A DNA stretch of 64,000 nt from Microbacterium atlanticum (GCF_015277815.1 NZ_CP063813.1:3596001-3660000), one strand, 5' to 3'. Shown: positions 50,485 to 59,012, counted from the stretch's first letter. The notes: generated by a model not told the origin, from the sequence alone. A program made the numbers and translations.

Positions 50485-51579
50485 TCAGTCGTGAAGCCGC
50501 CGCAGTGCGGTCACCACGTCGTCGTGCCAGCGGCGGGCGGCCGGGAGCACGCCGGTGAAGATGGGCGTATCGTGCGTCACTCCCTGGTAGCGCACGACGC
50601 TCGCGTCGACGCCGGCGGCTCGGAGCGCCGCGCCGTAGGCGTCGCCGTCGCCCCGCAACGGGTCGTACTCCGCCGTGAGGATGACAGCGCGCGGAAGGCC
50701 CTCATGGGACGCCGCCCGCAGCGGAGACGCATAGGGCTCCCGCGCGTCCTCGGGGCGCGGGAGGTACGTGCGCGCGACGGAGCGCAGCTCCCGCATGGCC
50801 AGGAAGCGCGGGATCCGCAGCGCCCGCGTCGCGCGCAGATCCAGGTGACGGCCGGTGAGGTCCACCACCGGCACCTCGAGCACCTGCAGACGCACCGGGT
50901 GCTGCGCCCGGTCGCGATTGACCAGCGTCAGCGCGGCGGCGATATTGCCGCCCGCCGAGACTCCGAGCAGGCCGATCCGGTCGCCGTCGATCCCCACCTC
51001 GCCGGCTGAGGCGAAGAGCCAGTCCAGTGCGGCGTACGCCTGCTCGACCTGCACGGGGTACCGGTGCTCGGGCGCGAGGGCGTACCCCACGGCGGCGATC
51101 GCGACGTGCGCGTCGACGCAGCGACGGCGGTAGGCGGCATCCGTCGTGGGATAGTCGATTCCCCCTATGCGGAACGCGCCGCCGAAGAACGCGAGCACCC
51201 CGGGCACCGGCGCATCGCCCACGACCGGCGGGTGATAGATGCGAACGCGGACGGACGGATGCCCCGGCACGGCCACTTCGTGCTCGGTGGTGCGCACCTC
51301 GGGGCCGGGGGTGCCGACCGTGCGCAGCTCGCTGCGGTCCCATGCCAGGGCGGCGCGACGATGACGGGCGCGTGCTCGGGCGTGGGGACTGGCGTGCGGA
51401 CGTGCCGGGGTGGCCGGGCTCGCGGTCTTCTTCGCCGGCTCGCTCGCGGCGGGGACCACGCTCGCGCGACCGAAGGGCCACAGCGCGGCCAGCCTCGCCC
51501 TGACCGACCCCAGCGCCTGGTCGAACATGTACCTGCGGTGCACCCGCAGGCGCTCGGCGAAGAACGGGTCCAGCGGCAT
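50485..51579 (-). CDS. Alpha/beta hydrolase (HSL family esterase)
   Basis: 364 residues. An N-terminal segment of about 90 residues rich in Ala, Pro, Arg and His precedes the catalytic domain. The oxyanion motif is FFGGAFRIG (HGG variant with Phe for His), the nucleophile elbow GVSAGGN, the acid Asp in AEYDPLRGDG and the catalytic His in QGVTHD. This is the hormone-sensitive-lipase (family IV) pattern, for a carboxylesterase acting on short acyl esters. It is monocistronic. Confidence 0.9.
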   Translation of the reverse strand: MPLDPFFAERLRVHRRYMFDQALGSVRARLAALWPFGRASVVPAASEPAKKTASPATPARPHASPHARARARHRRAALAWDRSELRTVGTPGPEVRTTEHEVAVPGHPSVRVRIYHPPVVGDAPVPGVLAFFGGAFRIGGIDYPTTDAAYRRRCVDAHVAIAAVGYALAPEHRYPVQVEQAYAALDWLFASAGEVGIDGDRIGLLGVSAGGNIAAALTLVNRDRAQHPVRLQVLEVPVVDLTGRHLDLRATRALRIPRFLAMRELRSVARTYLPRPEDAREPYASPLRAASHEGLPRAVILTAEYDPLRGDGDAYGAALRAAGVDASVVRYQGVTHDTPIFTGVLPAARRWHDDVVTALRRLHD

Positions 51580-51626
51580 GCCCCCATTTTTCCGCGACGG
51601 AGGGGGATCCGCCCCCGGTTGACAGG

Positions 51627-51664
51627 CGGAAGGCCCGGAGTTCCGAGGAACTCCGGGCCTTCCG
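51627..51664. terminator. Terminator of the rpmB-rpmG-rpsN operon
   Basis: An 18-bp perfect stem (CGGAAGGCCCGGAGTTCC and complement) with a minimal loop, starting 13 bases after the rpsN stop on the minus strand. It also separates the operon from the esterase gene downstream. Confidence 0.88.
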
Positions 51665-51677
51665 GCGAAGCGGGTGC

Positions 51678-51983
51678 TTACCAGCTCGACTTGGTCACGC
51701 CGGGCAGCTCGCCGCGGTGCGCCATGTCACGGAAGCGGACACGCGAGATGCCGAACTTCGTGAGGACACCGCGGGGGCGGCCGTCGATGACGTCACGCGA
51801 ACGGACGCGCACCGGCGACGCGTTACGGGGAAGCTTCTGCAGGCCGATGCGGGCGGCCTCGCGCTCCTCGTCGGTCGAGGTCGGGCTCACGAGAGCCTTC
51901 TTCAGCTCCGCGCGCTTGGCGGCGTAGCGCTCGACGACGGCCTTGCGCTGCTCGTTGCGCGCGATCTTGCTCTTCTTAGCCAT
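51678..51983 (-). CDS. rpsN: 30S ribosomal protein S14, zinc-independent form
   Basis: 101 residues, starting [14 protein letters not shown]. It contains [17 protein letters not shown] and [20 protein letters not shown] and ends KSSW. There is no cysteine at all, so it is the long C-minus form, not the short zinc-ribbon form usually encoded in the spc operon. It is the last gene of a three-gene ribosomal operon; its ATG follows the rpmG stop by 3 bases. Confidence 0.97.
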   Translation of the reverse strand: MAKKSKIARNEQRKAVVERYAAKRAELKKALVSPTSTDEEREAARIGLQKLPRNASPVRVRSRDVIDGRPRGVLTKFGISRVRFRDMAHRGELPGVTKSSW

Positions 51984-51986
51984 GGA

Positions 51987-52157
51987 TCAACGCTCCTCGC
52001 GGAAATCGACGTGCTTGCGGATGACCGGGTCGTACTTCTTCAGCACGATGCGGTCGGGGTTGTTGCGGCGGTTCTTGCGCGTCACGTAGGTGTACCCCGT
52101 GCCCGCGGTCGACCGCAGCTTGATGATCGGACGGACGTCCTGTGCCTTCTTGGCCAT
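51987..52157 (-). CDS. rpmG: 50S ribosomal protein L33, cysteine-free form
   Basis: 56 residues: [19 protein letters not shown] at the start, then [20 protein letters not shown] and [16 protein letters not shown]. It is a typical L33, but the CxxC pairs of the zinc form are missing. The start codon overlaps the rpmB stop (TGATG). Confidence 0.96.
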   Translation of the reverse strand: MAKKAQDVRPIIKLRSTAGTGYTYVTRKNRRNNPDRIVLKKYDPVIRKHVDFREER

Positions 52158-52393
52158 CAGAGCTTCACACCCTTCGCCTGGAGGTCACGCACGACCGCCT
52201 CGATACCGCGGGCGTCGATCACCTTGATGCCCTTGGCCGAGACGTTCAGCTTGATGTTGCGACCCAGCGACGGAACGAAGTAGGTCTTCTTCTGCACGTT
52301 CGGGTCGAAGCGGCGCTTCGTCCGGCGGTGCGAGTGCGAGATGTTGTGACCGAAGCCGGGAACCGCTCCAGTCACCTGGCACACTGCTGCCAT
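52157..52393 (-). CDS. rpmB: 50S ribosomal protein L28
   Basis: 78 residues. It contains [40 protein letters not shown] and [20 protein letters not shown]. It is the first gene of rpmB-rpmG-rpsN. A clear AAGGAG site precedes the ATG. In several actinobacteria this gene set is a zinc-starvation substitute controlled by Zur; here no Zur-like site is seen upstream. Confidence 0.97.
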   Translation of the reverse strand: MAAVCQVTGAVPGFGHNISHSHRRTKRRFDPNVQKKTYFVPSLGRNIKLNVSAKGIKVIDARGIEAVVRDLQAKGVKL

Positions 52394-52414
52394 AGTGATG
52401 TCTCCTTAGTACCG

Positions 52415-52434
52415 TGGCGCCGGACGGCGCCACC
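52415..52434 (-). promoter_or_regulatory. Leader hairpin ahead of rpmB
   Basis: GTGGCGCC and GGCGCCAC form a perfect 8-bp stem around GGAC, ending about seven bases before the AAGGAG ribosome-binding site of rpmB. It could modulate translation or attenuate the ribosomal operon. The distal leader contains nothing else I recognise. Confidence 0.4.
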
Positions 52435-52534
52435 CAAGATCCCTTGTCTGCACCCCGCGCTCGACCCGGCCGGTGAGGCCCTCAGCGTATGTGGGATACG
52501 TACTGCGTGCTGGAGTGCGCGCAGACAAAGAGTC

Positions 52535-52543
52535 AGTCTAGCA
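52535..52543 (-). promoter_or_regulatory. Candidate extended -10 promoter of rpmB-rpmG-rpsN
   Basis: On the minus strand TGC is followed directly by TAGACT (extended -10 form), giving a leader of roughly 135 bases to the rpmB start codon. No -35 hexamer is evident. Confidence 0.45.
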
Positions 52544-52581
52544 CGGACAGCGTGTCGCCCTTGACGCGCGGGCGCCCGAGG

Positions 52582-53916
52582 TCATGCGGACAGCGCGTAG
52601 CGAGACTTCCCGGCGAGCCGGGGCGTGCGCTGCGGGTCGATCCACGGGGGCGGTATCAGCCACACATGCGCGTCGGGACCTGGCCGCTCGACCCTGACCT
52701 CCCAGCCGTCGGTATGGAGACGATGATGGCACCCCGTGCAGAGCAGCACGCCGTTGCCGAGGTCCGTGCGCCCGCCGTCGCGCTCCCACCACTTCAGATG
52801 ATGGCCGTGGCACCATGCGGGCGGGGCGCCGCATCCGACGCATCCGCCGTCACGCTCGCCGAGCGCCAGCTTCTGCGCGGGCGTGAAGAGCCGCCTGGCG
52901 CGTCCCCAGTCGACGATCTCGCTCTCGCCGCCGAGCACGCACGGGATGACCTGCGCGTCGGCCGCAAGGCGTCGGACGGTCGATGCGGGGATGGGCTGGG
53001 CGATACCGTCGATCGTCGCAGTGCCGATCCCGGCCTCGAGGTCGGCGAGGTCGACCCGTACGACGACCGTCGCGGTCGGTCCCGTCGGGACCTCCGCACA
53101 GCCGATCGCGTGCCGGCAGAGGTCGGCGAGCGCGTCGGCCTGCATCTGCCGCACCGAGCGCTGATCCCGCTCGCCCGCCTCCGCGTGCTCGTTGCGGCGG
53201 AGCGCATCGCCGACGAGCACATCGATCACCGCCTTCACCGGCGCCCCGGTCTCGGGGTCGAGCTTTCCGGTGATGACGAGCATCCCATCCCGCTCCTGCA
53301 TCTGAAGAGCGCGTTCGGACCGCAGCGCGTCGTGACGGGGTTCGACGCCGTCCGGATCGAGGTGGGCTTCGGCGCGGGCGAGAAGCTTCCCCAGCTCGTC
53401 CGCACGAAGCGCCGGCAGGAGCCCGACGAGCTCGCGTTCCGCCTCGTCGAGCCGTGCCGGATCGACGCGGATCGCCAGCCGATCGAGGAGGGTGACGATC
53501 GCCGAGGCCGGCGTCATGCCGATGCGCCCCGCTGCGATCGCCGCCGCGATGTGCGGGTGCTTGGCCGGGAGCGGCTCGCCGGTGAGGGAGACCCGCGGAG
53601 CCGTCGCCTCGCCGACCTGCACCATGCGCACCGCCTCGCCGACACTGGTGCCGGCCGTGGTCGAGATGAGCACGGCCGGCGTGGTGAATCCCTGCTTCTT
53701 GGCGAGGGAGTCCTTGCCGAGCTCGCGCCGGGACTGGCGCGAGATCTCCGCGGCCACCGACGCGAACGCCGCGTCGACGCGTCGCTTCAGCGCCCCGAAC
53801 GCCTGGTTGACCGCGACCAGCTCAGCGGGTGAGAGCGAGCCGGCGGGCCGATGGCCCCCGGCTGCGGCGAGGACTCGCAGCGCCTCTTCGATGCCGTTGA
53901 GCGGGTTCGCCTCCAT
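52582..53916 (-). CDS. DUF222 / HNH endonuclease protein
   Basis: 444 residues. An N-terminal helical DUF222 region (about residues 1-330, e.g. LLPALRADELGKLLARAEAH and VRQMQADALADLCRHA) leads to a C-terminal HNH module with GCVGCGAPPAWCHGHHLKWW, then DLGNGVLLCTGCHHRLH. These give two CxxC zinc ligands and the His-His-Asn/His catalytic residues. Such proteins are abundant and variable in Microbacteriaceae. The nuclease target is unknown; some relatives are thought to be of mobile or intein-like origin. Confidence 0.93.
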   Translation of the reverse strand: MEANPLNGIEEALRVLAAAGGHRPAGSLSPAELVAVNQAFGALKRRVDAAFASVAAEISRQSRRELGKDSLAKKQGFTTPAVLISTTAGTSVGEAVRMVQVGEATAPRVSLTGEPLPAKHPHIAAAIAAGRIGMTPASAIVTLLDRLAIRVDPARLDEAERELVGLLPALRADELGKLLARAEAHLDPDGVEPRHDALRSERALQMQERDGMLVITGKLDPETGAPVKAVIDVLVGDALRRNEHAEAGERDQRSVRQMQADALADLCRHAIGCAEVPTGPTATVVVRVDLADLEAGIGTATIDGIAQPIPASTVRRLAADAQVIPCVLGGESEIVDWGRARRLFTPAQKLALGERDGGCVGCGAPPAWCHGHHLKWWERDGGRTDLGNGVLLCTGCHHRLHTDGWEVRVERPGPDAHVWLIPPPWIDPQRTPRLAGKSRYALSA

Positions 53917-53980
53917 GCCTCGACCTTAGAACATACCTACGACATTCGCCCGCCTGGTGCGCCGACTCGGTTTCCGGCGG

Positions 53981-54658
53981 TCAGAGCGCCTCGGCGGCCT
54001 CGCGCGCGCCCCGACCCCACCGGAACGCCGACACCGTCGGGTCGCCGGGGATCCAGTAGCGCCACGGAAAGCGCGCGGTCCCCGCGATCCCCGCCACCCC
54101 GACGCGGGGGCCCGACGCGATGTCGGCCAGGGGTTCGGCGAGCAGCTCCAGCCGTGCCCGCGCTCCGTGCCGCGGCTCAGCGGTGATCGCATCGATGCCG
54201 TCGTGGTGCGGATGCCGCAACCCCACCGCGTCGCCGAACCGGCCGGGCCCGCGGGCCAGGTCGCGCGCCGTGCGAGCGGCGGGGCGGCGGCGCGACGCGG
54301 CATCCGTCCCCTCGATCACCTCACCGGCGCGCAGGAGCACACCGCCGGCGATGCCGTCGGGCCCGCACACCACGTTCACGCAGGAGTGGATGCCGTGGCT
54401 GAGGTACACGTACAGGTGACCCGGCTCGCCCCACATCGTGGCGTTGCGGGCGGTGGGTCCCATGCGGGCGTGGGATCCGGGATCGGGCACCGGGCCGGTC
54501 CCGCGGCCGTGGTACGCCTCGGTCTCGGTGATCCTCACGGCGACCGTCTCGCCGTCGACGACGGTCTCGAGCCGGGCGCCGAGGAGCCGCGGCGCCACCT
54601 CGGCGGGGAGGCCCTGCAGGTCGGCCCGGGTCGCCGCGCGCCACCCGTCCCTCGCCAT
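53981..54658 (-). CDS. 3-methyladenine DNA glycosylase (AAG/MPG family)
   Basis: 225 residues. It contains RLLGARLETVV, the catalytic-site stretch ITETEAYHGRGTG, then SHARMGPTARNATMWGEPGH, LYVYLSHGIHSCVNVV and GGVLLRAGEVIEG, where the last segment holds the base-recognition pocket. It excises alkylated purines and hypoxanthine in base-excision repair. It stands alone between the HNH gene and a beta-propeller-like protein. Confidence 0.95.
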   Translation of the reverse strand: MARDGWRAATRADLQGLPAEVAPRLLGARLETVVDGETVAVRITETEAYHGRGTGPVPDPGSHARMGPTARNATMWGEPGHLYVYLSHGIHSCVNVVCGPDGIAGGVLLRAGEVIEGTDAASRRRPAARTARDLARGPGRFGDAVGLRHPHHDGIDAITAEPRHGARARLELLAEPLADIASGPRVGVAGIAGTARFPWRYWIPGDPTVSAFRWGRGAREAAEAL

Positions 54659-54706
54659 GCGTGCGAGTCTACGTCGGCCCGACGGCGTGCCCCTCTGCGC
54701 CAGCGG

Positions 54707-56131
54707 TCAGAGCGGGGGCACCTGGCACCACGAGATCGATGCCCCGTGGAGCGCGACCACCTCTTCGCCGTCGGCGACCTCGAGGATGCGGGTCTCCGGA
54801 CGCTCGGGAAGCGGGAGCCGGTAGGTGTCGTACGGGTTGGTGACGGCATCCGGCGCCGTCATCACCGCGAGATACCGCGCGCTCGGCGAGACGCAGACCT
54901 GGATGACGGCATCGGTCTCGCGAAGCTCGGTCAGGGTGCGCGTGGCGCCGTCGGCACCGACGTGCGCGATCGAGGTGCGGCCGGTGGGCACCTCGTCCTC
55001 GAGCACCGCTGCGGTGCGGATGGTCGAGCCGTCGGGGAGCGGGGTCACCGACGTCGTGCCCCCGAGGTCGAGCTCGGGCGTCACGAGTGGCTCCTCGGCC
55101 GCGTCGGTGAGATCGATCACCACGGGCTGCTCGAGGCGGTCGACGACGGCCTCGCTCGATCCGCGCGCGATGCCGTCGATGCCGATCGCGGCGCCGAGGG
55201 CCGTCGCAGCGCCGGCGTCGGCGCCCGAGCCGGTCAGCAGCAGCGACCCGTCGAACGACATCAGGAGGATGCTGTCGGTGTCGGGGACGAACCGCCACTC
55301 CGCGACCCGCGGGTCGGAGCCGGCGACCACGATCTCCCGCGGCTCCGCGTCGGGGTCGCCGAGCGAGGCGGTGAACAGCCGGCTCTCGCGGCCGGAGTCG
55401 GCGTCGAGCTCGGCATCCGAGAAGGTGTACCCGATGCGCTCGCCCCGGTCGGCGCTCTGCAGGTTGGAGATGAATCCGTCGCCGGGGAGGGGGAGCTCGC
55501 GCCCGTCCTCCCCGTCGAGGTCGGTGACGATGAGGCCCGCCTGGTCGTCGTCGGTGCGCACCGACACGACGAGGTGCTCGCCGGTCGCGCGGAAGTCCTC
55601 GATGTGCGCGTGGCGGAACACCGGCACCGCGTTCTGCCCGGTGAGGTCGGTGCGGTAGATCATGTCGCCGTCGTCGGTCCCGCGCTGCAGCAGGAACATC
55701 TCGGCCGGCGGCGTGCGGAAGGTCTCGCTGATGGTGCCGGTCGGTCCGCCGCCGAGCGAGGCGACGTCGTCGATCGTGACGGTGTACTCGGTGTCGTCCC
55801 ACAGCGGCAGCGTGAAGCGCACACCGACGCTGCGGCCGGACGTGTCGACCTCGAACGGCGTCTCGGGCCTGATCGTGACCTGCTCGGGGTCGACCTCGGC
55901 GAGGGACTGCGTCGTGGTGACGATGAGCCGGGATCCGGATGCCGCGGCCGCCGCCTCCGGATCCACCGAGACCTCCGTCACGCGAGGCCCCTGGGCGACG
56001 CTGGCCGCCGCGCCGGCGAGTCCGAAGACCGCGAGCAGGCCGACGACCACGGCGAACATCCCGACGAACGCGCGGCTGCGGCGGTGCTGCGACTGCGCAC
56101 GCCGGGTGCGGGGGCCCGGCTCAGTACTCAT
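54707..56131 (-). CDS. Hypothetical exported/anchored beta-propeller-like protein
   Basis: 474 residues. A basic N-terminus and one helix (FVGMFAVVVGLLAVFGLAGA) anchor it. An Ig-like domain follows (VTEVSVDPEAAAAASGSRLI, TEYTVTIDDVA), then repeated beta-propeller-type segments (IYRTDLTGQNAVPVFRHAHI, VAEWRFVPDTDSILLMSFDG, ISWCQVPPL at the end). I recognise no specific family. It overlaps the upstream TIGR03943 gene by 11 bases, so the two are probably co-translated and may act together at the envelope. Confidence 0.75.
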   Translation of the reverse strand: MSTEPGPRTRRAQSQHRRSRAFVGMFAVVVGLLAVFGLAGAAASVAQGPRVTEVSVDPEAAAAASGSRLIVTTTQSLAEVDPEQVTIRPETPFEVDTSGRSVGVRFTLPLWDDTEYTVTIDDVASLGGGPTGTISETFRTPPAEMFLLQRGTDDGDMIYRTDLTGQNAVPVFRHAHIEDFRATGEHLVVSVRTDDDQAGLIVTDLDGEDGRELPLPGDGFISNLQSADRGERIGYTFSDAELDADSGRESRLFTASLGDPDAEPREIVVAGSDPRVAEWRFVPDTDSILLMSFDGSLLLTGSGADAGAATALGAAIGIDGIARGSSEAVVDRLEQPVVIDLTDAAEEPLVTPELDLGGTTSVTPLPDGSTIRTAAVLEDEVPTGRTSIAHVGADGATRTLTELRETDAVIQVCVSPSARYLAVMTAPDAVTNPYDTYRLPLPERPETRILEVADGEEVVALHGASISWCQVPPL

Positions 56132-57179
56132 ACGGGTCCTCCGGCTCCGCGATCTCCTCGACCTCGGCGGCGTCGACCACGAGCCGCCCGTCGGACGAGG
56201 AGCGCACCGTGCCGGTGATCGTGACCCACTGGCCGGTGCCGGGGGTGGAGGCGTCGGCGACCACCGGGAGGCTCGCCGGCTGCGCGTCGATCACGCAGTG
56301 CGTGATCACGAGGCGCGTGAGGTCGAAGACCCCGTCCTCGCCGGGTGTGACGAAGCCGGTGAGTTCGACCGGCTCGCCGTCGAAGGTCTCGGGGTTCGTG
56401 GCGGTGGCGAACACCGTCGCCCACTCGCCCACGCCAAACGAGGCGGTGTCGCCGGTGGAGGCGAGCTGCACCGTGTCGGCGCCGCCGAACAGCGGCGTGG
56501 CGCCGACGTCGCGCGACATCGCGAGCTCGGCGCTCAGCGACGCGGGCGGCAGCACGAGGGTCAGCACGACGACGCCGGACGCCGCGATGCCCCCGGCGAG
56601 CGTCGCCGCGACCGCGAGGGGGTGGCTGCGGCGGACGTGGTCCTCGTGCTCCCGCTCGCGCTCGCGCTCGTGCTCGTGCTCCTGCGCGCGCCCGCGCTCC
56701 TGTGCGCGCCCGCGCTCCCGCTCCCGCCCTCGGTCCTCCTCCCGGTCACCGCGAGTCGCCAAGACACGCCGGAGAGCCGGGCCCTCGCCCGGCGTGTCTT
56801 GGCGAGTCGAGGGGAAGCCGTGGGCCGCGTGGGGCGCGGACGGGCTGGGGGCGCGGGCGTGACCGCGGACGTGGTCGTCGCCGCGGTGGCGGAGGAAGAG
56901 GGTCGAGATCTCGGACTCGTCCTCGTGCGGACGACGGGAGGACCCGCCAGCCTCCCCGTGGTCGTGGCCGTGGTCGGCCTCGGCGCCGAGCGGGAGGGCG
57001 AACGACGCCACCGCCCCCGCCAGCACGACCACCGCCATCGACACCGCGAACCACGTCGAGTCCGGGTTGATGTACAGCCCGAGCCGACCCGTTATCGCGA
57101 GCGAGATCGTGACGACCGCGAGCACCGCGGCGAGCCCGACGCCCAGCCATCGTGTGCCGATCCACTCCGCCTTACGCAA
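56121..57179 (-). CDS. TIGR03943 family protein (partner of COG0701 permease) with inserted palindromic repeat
   Basis: 352 residues from TTG 57179. Two N-terminal helices are followed by a charged linker with HGHDHGEAGG and a long Arg/Glu-rich stretch (about residues 145-180), a third helix (LAVAATLAGGIAASGVVVLT) and an outer domain (FDGEPVELTGFVTPGEDGVF, LVITHCVIDAQPASLPVVAD) typical of TIGR03943/YcgQ proteins. These pair with COG0701 permeases, as here. Residues about 125-142 (QDTPGEGPALRRVL) are encoded by a copy of the palindromic repeat also found at 43655. The start overlaps the permease stop by 8 bases. Confidence 0.82.
   Translation of the reverse strand: MRKAEWIGTRWLGVGLAAVLAVVTISLAITGRLGLYINPDSTWFAVSMAVVVLAGAVASFALPLGAEADHGHDHGEAGGSSRRPHEDESEISTLFLRHRGDDHVRGHARAPSPSAPHAAHGFPSTRQDTPGEGPALRRVLATRGDREEDRGRERERGRAQERGRAQEHEHEREREREHEDHVRRSHPLAVAATLAGGIAASGVVVLTLVLPPASLSAELAMSRDVGATPLFGGADTVQLASTGDTASFGVGEWATVFATATNPETFDGEPVELTGFVTPGEDGVFDLTRLVITHCVIDAQPASLPVVADASTPGTGQWVTITGTVRSSSDGRLVVDAAEVEEIAEPEDPYEY
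56756..56805. repeat. Palindromic repeat element, copy 2, inside a coding sequence
   Basis: TCGCCAAGACACGCCGG (56756-56772) and its exact complement (56789-56805) with a 16-base loop. The 50-base element is read in frame on the minus strand within the linker of the TIGR03943 protein and contains no stop codon in that frame. Confidence 0.88.
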
Positions 57180-58260
57180 GGAGGTTCACCGCCGTCCCGA
57201 TCGCGAAGGCCGCAAGCACCACCACGATCACGATCCCGCCGAGGGTGCGCCACGTGAACGTGGTGCGCAGCAGGGCGAGCATCTTCACGTCGACGATCGG
57301 CCCCACCAGCAGGAACGCGACGATCGAGCCCGGTGTGAAGGTCGAGGCGAACGACAGCGCGAAGAACGCGTCGACGTTGGAGCAGATGGACACCACCATC
57401 GCCAGCGCCATCATCGCCATGATCGACAGCGCGGGGTTCGCGCCGATCGCGAGGAGCGACTCGCGGGGGATGAGCACCTGCACAGCCCCGGCGAGGGCGG
57501 AGCCGATGACGAGCGCCGGCATCACCGCCCGAAGCTCGATGACGAACTGCGCCAGTGTGCGGCGCCACTTCCCGCCGGGCTCGTGCAGCACCAGTTCGCA
57601 GGTGTCGCGGAAGCGGTCGGTGAGCAAGGCATCGGGTGACGGATGCCGCGAATACAGCCATCCGATGAGGTTGGCGATCGCGTACCCGCCCAAGAGCCGC
57701 GCGACCAGGATGCCGTCGCTGAAGCCGAAGGCCTGGTGCGTGGTGATGATGACGATCGGGTTCACGATCGGCGCCGCGATGAGGAACGTCAGCGTCTCGG
57801 GCACCGAGAAGCCGCGCATCAGGAGCCCCCGGGCGAACGGCACGTTGCCGCACTCGCACACCGGCACCACCATGCCGAGGAGCGACAGCACGGCCCGGCG
57901 GGCCCACGCGCGGCGCGGCATCCACCGCTCGATCACTCCCGGCGGCACCCACACCTGCACGACGATCGACAGCACCACCCCGAGCGCCACGAACGGCAGC
58001 GACTCGATGAGCACGCTGATGGCGAGCGTCAGTCCGTCCTGCGCGCGGGTGGGGAGGGGCGCGGGGAACAGCGTCGGGGCGAGCCAGTCGATGAGGAACA
58101 GCCCCGCGACGACGGCGAGGCCCACGCCGATCCACAGCAGGGCGCGCGCTTGCGGCGTCGGCTCCAGGCGGGCGGTCGCCGGCGTGCGACGCGGGTCGGG
58201 CGTGCGGGCCGGGCGCTGCGACGCCCGGGTCTGAGGATCAGTCCGCGTCACGCTGCGCAT
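57172..58260 (-). CDS. COG0701 family permease (PF03773)
   Basis: About 362 residues from ATG 58260; GTG 58251 is an alternative. A Pro/Arg-rich N-terminus precedes eight to ten helices. Signature motifs are LIESLPFVALGVVLS, VPVCECGNVPFARGLL (with the conserved C-x-C-G-N) and APIVNPIVIITTHQAF, then SICSNVDAFFALSF and LVGPIVDVKMLALL. The family includes YcgR- and ArsP-type transporters; the substrate here is not known. It lies next to the TIGR03943 partner and overlaps the zur stop codon region, suggesting a metal-related role. Confidence 0.9.
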   Translation of the reverse strand: MRSVTRTDPQTRASQRPARTPDPRRTPATARLEPTPQARALLWIGVGLAVVAGLFLIDWLAPTLFPAPLPTRAQDGLTLAISVLIESLPFVALGVVLSIVVQVWVPPGVIERWMPRRAWARRAVLSLLGMVVPVCECGNVPFARGLLMRGFSVPETLTFLIAAPIVNPIVIITTHQAFGFSDGILVARLLGGYAIANLIGWLYSRHPSPDALLTDRFRDTCELVLHEPGGKWRRTLAQFVIELRAVMPALVIGSALAGAVQVLIPRESLLAIGANPALSIMAMMALAMVVSICSNVDAFFALSFASTFTPGSIVAFLLVGPIVDVKMLALLRTTFTWRTLGGIVIVVVLAAFAIGTAVNLLA

Positions 58261-58651
58261 CCCGGGCGGCGGCGCACGACCCGCAGAGCCCGAAGATGTC
58301 GACGACATGCTCGGCGTCGCGGAACCCGTGGCGCTCTGCGGTGCTCTTCGCCCACTGCTCGACGTCGGTCGCCTCGATCTCGACGGTCAGCCCGCAGGAG
58401 CGGCAGATCAGGTGGTGATGGTGGCCGGTGCTGGTGCAGGCACGGTAGAGCGCTTCGCCCTCGGGGCTCTGGAGCGAGTCCGCCTCCCCTTGGGCCGCGA
58501 GACCGGCGAGCGCGCGATAGACCGTGGCGAGTCCGATGCCGGTGTTCTCGCCGCGGAGGGTCGCGTGCAGCGACTGTGCGCTGACGAATCCGCGGGCGTC
58601 GGAGAGCGCTTCGCGCACGCGTTCGCGCTGCCACGTGTTGCGCTGGGCCAT
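58238..58651 (-). CDS. zur: Fur family regulator, probable Zur
   Basis: 137 residues from ATG 58651 (MAQRNTWQRERVREAL). The Fur winged helix is FVSAQSLHATLRGENTGIGL followed by TVYRALAGLAAQGEAD; the metal region has HHHHLICRSCG, a Glu-rich strand and FGLCGSCAAAR, giving two CxxC pairs for the structural zinc. Upstream reading frame continues through the 84-bp repeats but is not coding. Position between the permease pair and znuBCA argues for Zur (zinc) rather than Fur (iron). Confidence 0.9.
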   Translation of the reverse strand: MAQRNTWQRERVREALSDARGFVSAQSLHATLRGENTGIGLATVYRALAGLAAQGEADSLQSPEGEALYRACTSTGHHHHLICRSCGLTVEIEATDVEQWAKSTAERHGFRDAEHVVDIFGLCGSCAAARDAQRDAD

Positions 58652-58712
58652 GGGTTCGAGTCTACCGAGGGGCCCTGAGCGGGAGCCGGGTGCGGTCACC
58701 GCGCGGGCGTCC

Positions 58713-58964
58713 CGTTCAGGTGGCGCAACACGCGGCATCGCGGCATCCGTCACCGCGTGTCGTGACGTGCGAACACCCGAGCACCGCGACCGGTCCCGTT
58801 CAGGTGGCGCAACACGCGGCATCGCGGCATCCGTCACCGCGTGTCGTGACATGCGAACGCGCGAGCACCGCGACCGGGCCCGTTCAGGTGGCGCAACACG
58901 CGGCATCGCGGCATCCGTCACCGCGTGTCGTGACATGCGAACGCGCGAGATCGCGCGAGGGCGC
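58713..58964. repeat. Tandem repeat array, three 84-bp units
   Basis: Units start at 58713, 58797 and 58881 with CGTTCAGGTGGCGCAACACG and are nearly identical; the third diverges in its last 20 bases. Each contains ACACGCGG and CCGCGTGT as inverted arms, so it can form a hairpin. The array fills most of the 361-base gap between zur and znuB. The complement of the unit shares TTCGCATG-CACGACACGCGGTG (one variable base) with the array at 35869. Confidence 0.9.
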
Positions 58965-59012
58965 CTGAGGACGCGCGAGATCGCGCGAGATCGCACGAGG
59001 GCGGCCGAAGGG

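Noticed and set aside
52394..52581. Zur operator ahead of rpmB
   Set aside because: No AT-rich dyad like the znuA site is present; CGTAT/ATACG at 52484-52498 is too short.
53917..53950. LexA/SOS box upstream of the DUF222/HNH gene
   Set aside because: GAACAT and ATTC-like pieces are present but the spacing (about 22 bases) and arms do not fit the actinobacterial GAAC-N4-GTTC pattern.
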